DNA of 64,000 bases from CAJXMH01 sp964001305 (lineage in GTDB: Bacteria; Bacteroidota; Bacteroidia; Flavobacteriales_E; Vicingaceae), in contig CAXFAI010000026.1 of assembly GCA_964001305.1 (NCBI GenBank), forward strand, positions 41,303 to 105,302. Reading direction: 5' to 3'. The position numbers were made by a program, and so were the translations under genes. Below the pieces are notes generated by a model. The model worked only from the letters and a program-made list of their open reading frames with translations. It made no database searches and was not told the origin of the DNA. Of the stretch, positions 59,592-64,000 are shown piece by piece. Every line of letters begins with the position of its first letter. The first letter of the stretch is position 1.

Positions 59592-59717
59592 GCCAAAATT
59601 TTAAGGGTGCAAAAGTAGTGAGAATAAAATGTTTAAAGACCTACTGAATAGAATACTCTTCCAAATCCTTAACCCACAGTTAACAATTTCATATGAGGTA
59701 AATAGATTCGATTGTTA

Positions 59718-59725
59718 TACATTTG
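59718..59725 (+). promoter_or_regulatory. -7 box before the SprB-repeat protein
   Basis: TACATTTG matches TAnnTTTG exactly and lies 28 bases before the TTG start. A TTG -33 at the proper distance is not clear. Confidence 0.45.
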
Positions 59726-59753
59726 AATTATCTAATCATAAAATAGTTACGTT

Positions 59754-62639
59754 TTGAAAAAAATTACATTTTCTATTTTTTCAATGTTAATGAGCATTGG
59801 ACTGATAGCACAAACAACCATTTACTCAGAAGATTTTACATCTCAAAATGGTAAAGGGGCAGTAGGAGGAACTACAGTCACTTATGATACTAGCAGTGTT
59901 AACTGGAATATTATTGTAAATGAAGCTGGATTAACAGCTTCTACAGACTGGTTTCAAGTACAAAGTGAGATGTTTGAAGCAAGAGACATTGATAGTATTC
60001 AAGTTTGGCAATCAAACCCGGTAAGTATATCAGGGTATACAAATATTTCATTATCCGTTTTTGCACAAGAAGTAGGAGGCCATGAGCCAGATGATTTTCT
60101 TGATGTTGAGTACTCAACAGATGGTGGTGCAACTTATACTAAGGTTATCAATTATAATGGACTTGGTGATGCAAGTCATACTTTGGTTGATGATTTTGAT
60201 ACAGCAACGGTAATGGTTTCAAATGTTTCTGGCACATCACTTGTTTTCAGAATTTCAGTTCTGAATGGAGCAGGAAGTGAATACATTATGTTCGATAATT
60301 TAATGGCAACAGGAAATCTGGCTGGTTCTATGTTTGCAAACATAACTTCATCAACTGATGCAAGTTGCTTTGGTGGGGCAGATGGTTCGGCTACTGTATC
60401 TGTTTCTAATGGAACAGCGAACTATACCTACTCTTGGTCAAATGGTGCAACGACTATTGGAACTACTTCAACGACTGATATGATTAATGGACTTGTTGCA
60501 GGTACATATACGGTTACCGTAACTGATGGAAATAGCAATACTGCAACAGCAACAGCTACCATTGCAGAACCTACTCCTGTAGTTAGTAGTTTGCTAACCG
60601 CAGATGCAAGTTGTGCAGGAGCTTCAGATGGTAGTATAAATATATCTTCAACGGGAGGCTTAAGTCCATACACCTATTTTTGGAGTAATAATGTACAAGG
60701 CTCTACGATTTCTAACTTAGTCGCAGGAAATTATTTAGTGACTGTTATAGATGTTAATGGTTGTTCTTCAACTGATCAAGTTACAATCAATCAACCTGCT
60801 GCCTTATCACTTGTTTTTGATAGTTTAGTTTCACCAAAGTGTTTTGGAGATAATAATGGTTCAGCAATAGCAAAAGCTACGGGAGGAACTGCACCTTACA
60901 CCTTTGATTGGTCAACAGGCACACAAGATATTCAATCAGCTAGTATTGCTGCACAAAGTTTTGAATCTAGTGCTACCGATACTTGGAGTTATACCGAGTT
61001 TCCTGTGACTTATAACACAAGTGGTGATGTTTGGGCAATTGATGGAGCTCGAAATAGCTTGAACCCAACTGATGGAACTAATTTTTGGTTCATGTCTGAT
61101 ATTAATAATAGTAATGGTGGAGGAGCTTTTAAGCATACTTTAACTTTTGCAAGTCAGAACATATCTTCCTTTTCAAATGTAAAGATTGAATTTGATTGGG
61201 GGGTAAATGGCTTTGACACCGGAGACGATATGTTTTATGAAGTTTTCGAAGATGGAGTTTCAATGGGAGAAGTGCAATTTGTAGATGGTAACTCGAATTT
61301 TACTAGTTCTGGAACAGAGTCTATCGCGATTTCTTCTTCAGCCACAACTTGTTATATTGTTTTAAAAGCAGAACAAAATGGAAGTGACTATGGCTTTTTT
61401 GATAATGTGAAAATAACGGCAGATGCAGATACCTTAAGCTCAAAAGAAACTGCTATGGCCTCAGGTAACTTTTCAGTAACCTTAACTGATGCTTCAGGCT
61501 GTACAATCTCTGCTTCAAGTTCAGTACCTTCAACAAATCGTCTAAGGTCAGACATAATAATGAATCAAAATGTTTCTATGGTAGGAGCAAATGATGGTTC
61601 TCTAAGAGCATATGCATCAGGGGGGACAAACCCTTATACTTATTTATGGAGCAATGCGATGAATACTGAAAATATTTCTAACCTTGCGGCAGGAACATAT
61701 GATTTAACCGTGACTGATGCAAATGGATGTACAGAATCAAGTAGTATTTCAATTGGAGGTAGTGCTTGCCCTGCTGACATTACTCCTTCAAACTTGAATG
61801 AGAAGTTTATCACTTCTACTTCAGCTGTGTTAGACTGGGATGAGTTAATTGGAGGAACAAATGTTTATTATTTGGTTAGATATAAAGAGTCAGGACAAGC
61901 AAATTGGCAGACTTTGTTTACAACTACAGTAGATAGCTTAGTCATAAATGGCTTAACGCCTAATACATCCTACTTGTACATTGTTAAAGCAAATTGTAAT
62001 GGAATTTGGAGTGGACAAGCATTCCATTACTTCAGAACCTTGTCAAATGATTGTTCAACACCTAGTGGGATGAATGAACAATGGGTGTTAGGTACAAAAG
62101 CAAAATTAACTTGGAATGCAGATTTGAATACTTCACAATATCAAATTAGGTATAAAGATTCAGTTTCTTCCACCTGGAATATGGTTAATGTGAATGCAAG
62201 CTTTACATATTTGTGGTTAAACTCATTATCAAATAATACTACATATGAATGGCAAATTCGATCTACTTGCCGTTTTGACGAAGCAACCGCTACGGTTTGG
62301 TCTACTACAAGATCATTTACTACAGGTGGTAGCTCTTTACCTGTTCAAACAAGCAGAATGAAAGTTGAAGAAACTTTAAACTTGAGTGTAGAAGAAAAGA
62401 ATTCAATTGAATTTTATCCAAATCCAACCAATGGACAAGTAAACCTTAGTTTTCATGATTTATCTTCTGATAGAACAATTGAGATTCTTGATTTAAGAGG
62501 TAGAGTCGTGCACAAAGAAAGCATTGAGGGAAATACCTACACAGCACCTATAGAAATTAGTCACTTGAATAATGGTGTATACTTTTTAAGACTTGTTAAT
62601 CAATCAGATAAACTATTCAAAATAATCTTACAGAAATAA
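59754..62639 (+). CDS. T9SS-secreted SprB-repeat/fibronectin protein
   Basis: 961 residues, start TTG 59754 giving MKKITFSIFSMLMSIGLIAQ, a good signal peptide. Domains in order: a jelly-roll-like segment, then SprB repeats with CFGGADGSATVSVSNGTANYTYSWSNG, CAGASDGSINISSTGG and CFGDNNGSAIAKATGG, as in the gliding adhesin SprB. A second jelly-roll, another SprB-like unit and two fibronectin III domains (SAVLDWDELIGGTN, AKLTWNADLNTSQY) follow. The C-terminal T9SS type A domain starts IEFYPNPTNGQVNLSF. It is a surface or secreted adhesin. The terminator follows 25 bases after the stop. Confidence 0.92.
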   Translation: MKKITFSIFSMLMSIGLIAQTTIYSEDFTSQNGKGAVGGTTVTYDTSSVNWNIIVNEAGLTASTDWFQVQSEMFEARDIDSIQVWQSNPVSISGYTNISLSVFAQEVGGHEPDDFLDVEYSTDGGATYTKVINYNGLGDASHTLVDDFDTATVMVSNVSGTSLVFRISVLNGAGSEYIMFDNLMATGNLAGSMFANITSSTDASCFGGADGSATVSVSNGTANYTYSWSNGATTIGTTSTTDMINGLVAGTYTVTVTDGNSNTATATATIAEPTPVVSSLLTADASCAGASDGSINISSTGGLSPYTYFWSNNVQGSTISNLVAGNYLVTVIDVNGCSSTDQVTINQPAALSLVFDSLVSPKCFGDNNGSAIAKATGGTAPYTFDWSTGTQDIQSASIAAQSFESSATDTWSYTEFPVTYNTSGDVWAIDGARNSLNPTDGTNFWFMSDINNSNGGGAFKHTLTFASQNISSFSNVKIEFDWGVNGFDTGDDMFYEVFEDGVSMGEVQFVDGNSNFTSSGTESIAISSSATTCYIVLKAEQNGSDYGFFDNVKITADADTLSSKETAMASGNFSVTLTDASGCTISASSSVPSTNRLRSDIIMNQNVSMVGANDGSLRAYASGGTNPYTYLWSNAMNTENISNLAAGTYDLTVTDANGCTESSSISIGGSACPADITPSNLNEKFITSTSAVLDWDELIGGTNVYYLVRYKESGQANWQTLFTTTVDSLVINGLTPNTSYLYIVKANCNGIWSGQAFHYFRTLSNDCSTPSGMNEQWVLGTKAKLTWNADLNTSQYQIRYKDSVSSTWNMVNVNASFTYLWLNSLSNNTTYEWQIRSTCRFDEATATVWSTTRSFTTGGSSLPVQTSRMKVEETLNLSVEEKNSIEFYPNPTNGQVNLSFHDLSSDRTIEILDLRGRVVHKESIEGNTYTAPIEISHLNNGVYFLRLVNQSDKLFKIILQK

Positions 62640-62664
62640 TTTATTTAAGATTAAAAATCAATTT

Positions 62665-62694
62665 AAAAAGCCGAAGATTTATCTTCGGCTTTTT
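62665..62694. terminator. Bidirectional terminator after the SprB-repeat gene
   Basis: AAAAAGCCGAAGAT (62665-62678) with ATCTTCGGCTTTTT (62681-62694). The T runs on both strands serve both neighbouring genes. Confidence 0.92.
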
Positions 62695-62729
62695 CGTTTA
62701 TTCCTTTATAAGATAGTTGTAGATACAAA

Positions 62730-62756
62730 AAAGCCCGACTTATTAAGTCGGGCTTT
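62730..62756 (-). terminator. Terminator of the rplT operon
   Basis: AAAGCCCGACTT (62730-62741) pairs with AAGTCGGGCTTT (62745-62756). On the minus strand TTTTGTATCT follows. It ends the infC-rpmI-rplT transcript. Confidence 0.9.
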
Positions 62757-62774
62757 ACTATATTGAAGTATTTA

Positions 62775-63119
62775 TTACTTTACTGCATCAACAATTGCTT
62801 TAAAAGCGGTTGAATCATTCATCGCTAAGTCTGCTAATACTTTTCTATTCAATTCGATTCCTTTTTTGTTAAGCAATCCCATGAATTGAGAGTATGACAT
62901 ATCGTGCTCTCTAGTAGCAGCATTAATTCTTTGAATCCAAAGTGCTCTAAAGTTTCTTTTCTTTTGCTTACGTCCTACGTATGCATATTGCAAACCTTTT
63001 TCAACAGCATTTTTCGCTACTGTGTGAACATTTTTTCTTCTACCAAAGTAACCTTTGGCCTGTTTGATAATCTTTTTTCTTCTTGCTTTTGCAGCAACTG
63101 CATTTACTGATCTTGGCAT
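62775..63119 (-). CDS. rplT: Ribosomal protein L20
   Basis: 114 residues, the family length (bacterial L20 is about 117). The highly basic N-terminus MPRSVNAVAAKARRKKIIKQAKGYFGRRKN is diagnostic; the globular C-terminus (AATREHDMSYSQFMGLLNKKGIELNRKVLADLA) is also typical. It binds 23S rRNA and is needed early in 50S assembly. It follows rpmI and infC in the conserved order. The gap from rpmI is 104 bases. Confidence 0.98.
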   Translation of the reverse strand: MPRSVNAVAAKARRKKIIKQAKGYFGRRKNVHTVAKNAVEKGLQYAYVGRKQKKRNFRALWIQRINAATREHDMSYSQFMGLLNKKGIELNRKVLADLAMNDSTAFKAIVDAVK

Positions 63120-63223
63120 TTCTTAATCGTTTTTTGAATAATCGCGGTTTTTGTTAAACACTTTTACTGAGCGAGTATCCGGGTTGTTTTAAATTTGTTA
63201 ATTACGATAACCTGGGGTTGATC

Positions 63224-63421
63224 TTACTTCATACACAATTGTAACTTCACATTTGCTTCATCGGCTTTGTGAACCAATGTAGAGTGTGTCAAGTTACGCT
63301 TGCGCTTAGTTTCTTTCTTTGTCAAAATGTGACTTTTGAAAGCATGCTTTCGCTTGATCTTACCAGTTCCAGTTAGCTTAAATCTTTTTTTAGCGCTGGA
63401 ATTAGTTTTCATTTTTGGCAT
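63224..63421 (-). CDS. rpmI: Ribosomal protein L35
   Basis: 65 residues, full family length. MPKMKTNSSAKKRFKLTGTGKIKRKHAFKSHIL is the L35 signature. It is between infC (33 bases upstream) and rplT, the conserved translation operon. L35 joins the 50S subunit. Confidence 0.98.
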   Translation of the reverse strand: MPKMKTNSSAKKRFKLTGTGKIKRKHAFKSHILTKKETKRKRNLTHSTLVHKADEANVKLQLCMK

Positions 63422-63454
63422 TGCTCTAATTTATTGAGTTAATATTAATTGAAT

Positions 63455-64000
63455 TTACTTAGATTTTCTTGGAGAAAGCATCATAATCATACGCTTACCT
63501 TCCATTTTTGGCATTGATTCCACTGTTGCAATTTCCTCTAAAGATTGAGCTAGTTTTAATAGTAAAATCTGTCCTTGATCTTTAAATAGAATTGAACGTC
63601 CTTTAAAGAAAACATAGGCTTTCACTTTTGCCCCTTCTTTAATAAACTTTTCAGCATGTTTTAACTTGAAATCAAAGTCGTGATCGTCAGTATTAGGACC
63701 AAAGCGAATTTCTTTAACAACTACCTTAGTTGCTTTAGCTTTCATCTCTTTTTGTTTCTTTTTTTGTTCGTAAAGAAACTTTTTGTAATCAATGATTTTA
63801 CATACTGGCGGATTAGCTTTTGGTGAAATTTCAACCAAATCTAAATCTGCCTCATTGGCCATTGCTAATGCTTTCTCAATTGAATACACGCCTTGCTCTA
63901 TGTCGTCTCCAACTACACGTACTTCTTGCGCACGAATTTTTTCGTTAATTCTATGCGGATCTTCTTGTCTGCCGAACTTACGGGGGGGTCTAGGTCTAGC
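63455..64000 (-). CDS. infC: Translation initiation factor IF-3 (partial)
   Basis: The frame runs to the window edge with 182 codons visible, lacking the N-terminal start. It reads ARPRPPRKFGRQEDPHRINEKIRAQEVRVVGDDIEQGVYSIEKALAMA, and the two-domain IF3 follows (LDLVEISPKANPPVCKIIDYKKF; then the KVVVKEIRFGPNTDDHDFDFKL C-terminal domain). A GTG at 63889 is internal, not the start. It binds the 30S subunit and checks initiator tRNA. Its true start, often AUU or AUC, is outside the window. Confidence 0.97.
   Translation of the reverse strand, partial: ARPRPPRKFGRQEDPHRINEKIRAQEVRVVGDDIEQGVYSIEKALAMANEADLDLVEISPKANPPVCKIIDYKKFLYEQKKKQKEMKAKATKVVVKEIRFGPNTDDHDFDFKLKHAEKFIKEGAKVKAYVFFKGRSILFKDQGQILLLKLAQSLEEIATVESMPKMEGKRMIMMLSPRKSK

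Overview
The window is AT-rich DNA from a member of the Bacteroidota, most likely a marine or aquatic flavobacterium or close relative. Three things point there: several secreted proteins end in type IX secretion (T9SS) sorting domains, many promoters fit the Bacteroidota -7 box TAnnTTTG, and the copper genes have Bacteroidota-type architectures (DUF3347, HYC_CC_PP, GDCCVxC, a CusA-TolC fusion).

Layout. (1) 1-12.5 kb looks like ordinary chromosome: the tail of a gene that may be dnaE, trxA, a DUF58 protein, small lipoproteins, a large T9SS adhesin-like protein, then a two-component block (sigma-54 activator, hybrid histidine kinase, lone receiver) and a DUF4382 lipoprotein. (2) 12.8-57.4 kb is an accessory island of about 44.6 kb. 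It ends at a large serine recombinase whose frame runs antisense into a tRNA-Arg gene. A 16-bp copy of the tRNA-Arg 3' end lies at 12791, so the pair 12791/57407 may be the attachment repeats. (3) 57.4-64 kb is chromosome again: tRNA-Arg, tRNA-Asp, a cold-shock protein, a SulP transporter, a T9SS SprB-repeat protein and the rplT-rpmI-infC block.

The island is modular. After a frameshifted membrane gene and a zinc-ribbon/coiled-coil ATPase comes a tRNA-like sequence (15.15-15.24 kb). Then comes a defence block: Gabija-like gajA-gajB, a helicase with a C-terminal PD-(D/E)xK-like nuclease, a protein with an RX4H HEPN-like motif, and a RadC/JAB protein. An unknown gene plus GNAT pair follows, and then a 29-kb copper/heavy-metal module. 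The last part is an integration module (MerR-like regulator, small ORF, recombinase). Four copies of an imperfect palindromic repeat ending in a conserved box (TTTAACGGCATTAACGTTAA in three of them) lie between modules. Two 131-bp copies, about 86% identical by hand alignment, flank the metal module exactly.

The metal module contains two RND systems (CusA/B/C-like on the minus strand, CusA-TolC fusion plus CusB on the plus strand) and two copper P-type ATPases (CPH and CPC types). It also holds metallochaperone-like domains, three DUF3347 copper-site proteins, two CDF exporters and a MerTP-like protein. An MbnP-like copper protein carrying a T9SS tail sits next to two di-haem MbnH/CCP-like oxidases. 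ArsR, Fur, Crp/Fnr and HMA-AraC regulators are present, with palindromic operators overlapping promoters. Together they would move copper from cytoplasm to periplasm to outside, and bind it at the cell surface.
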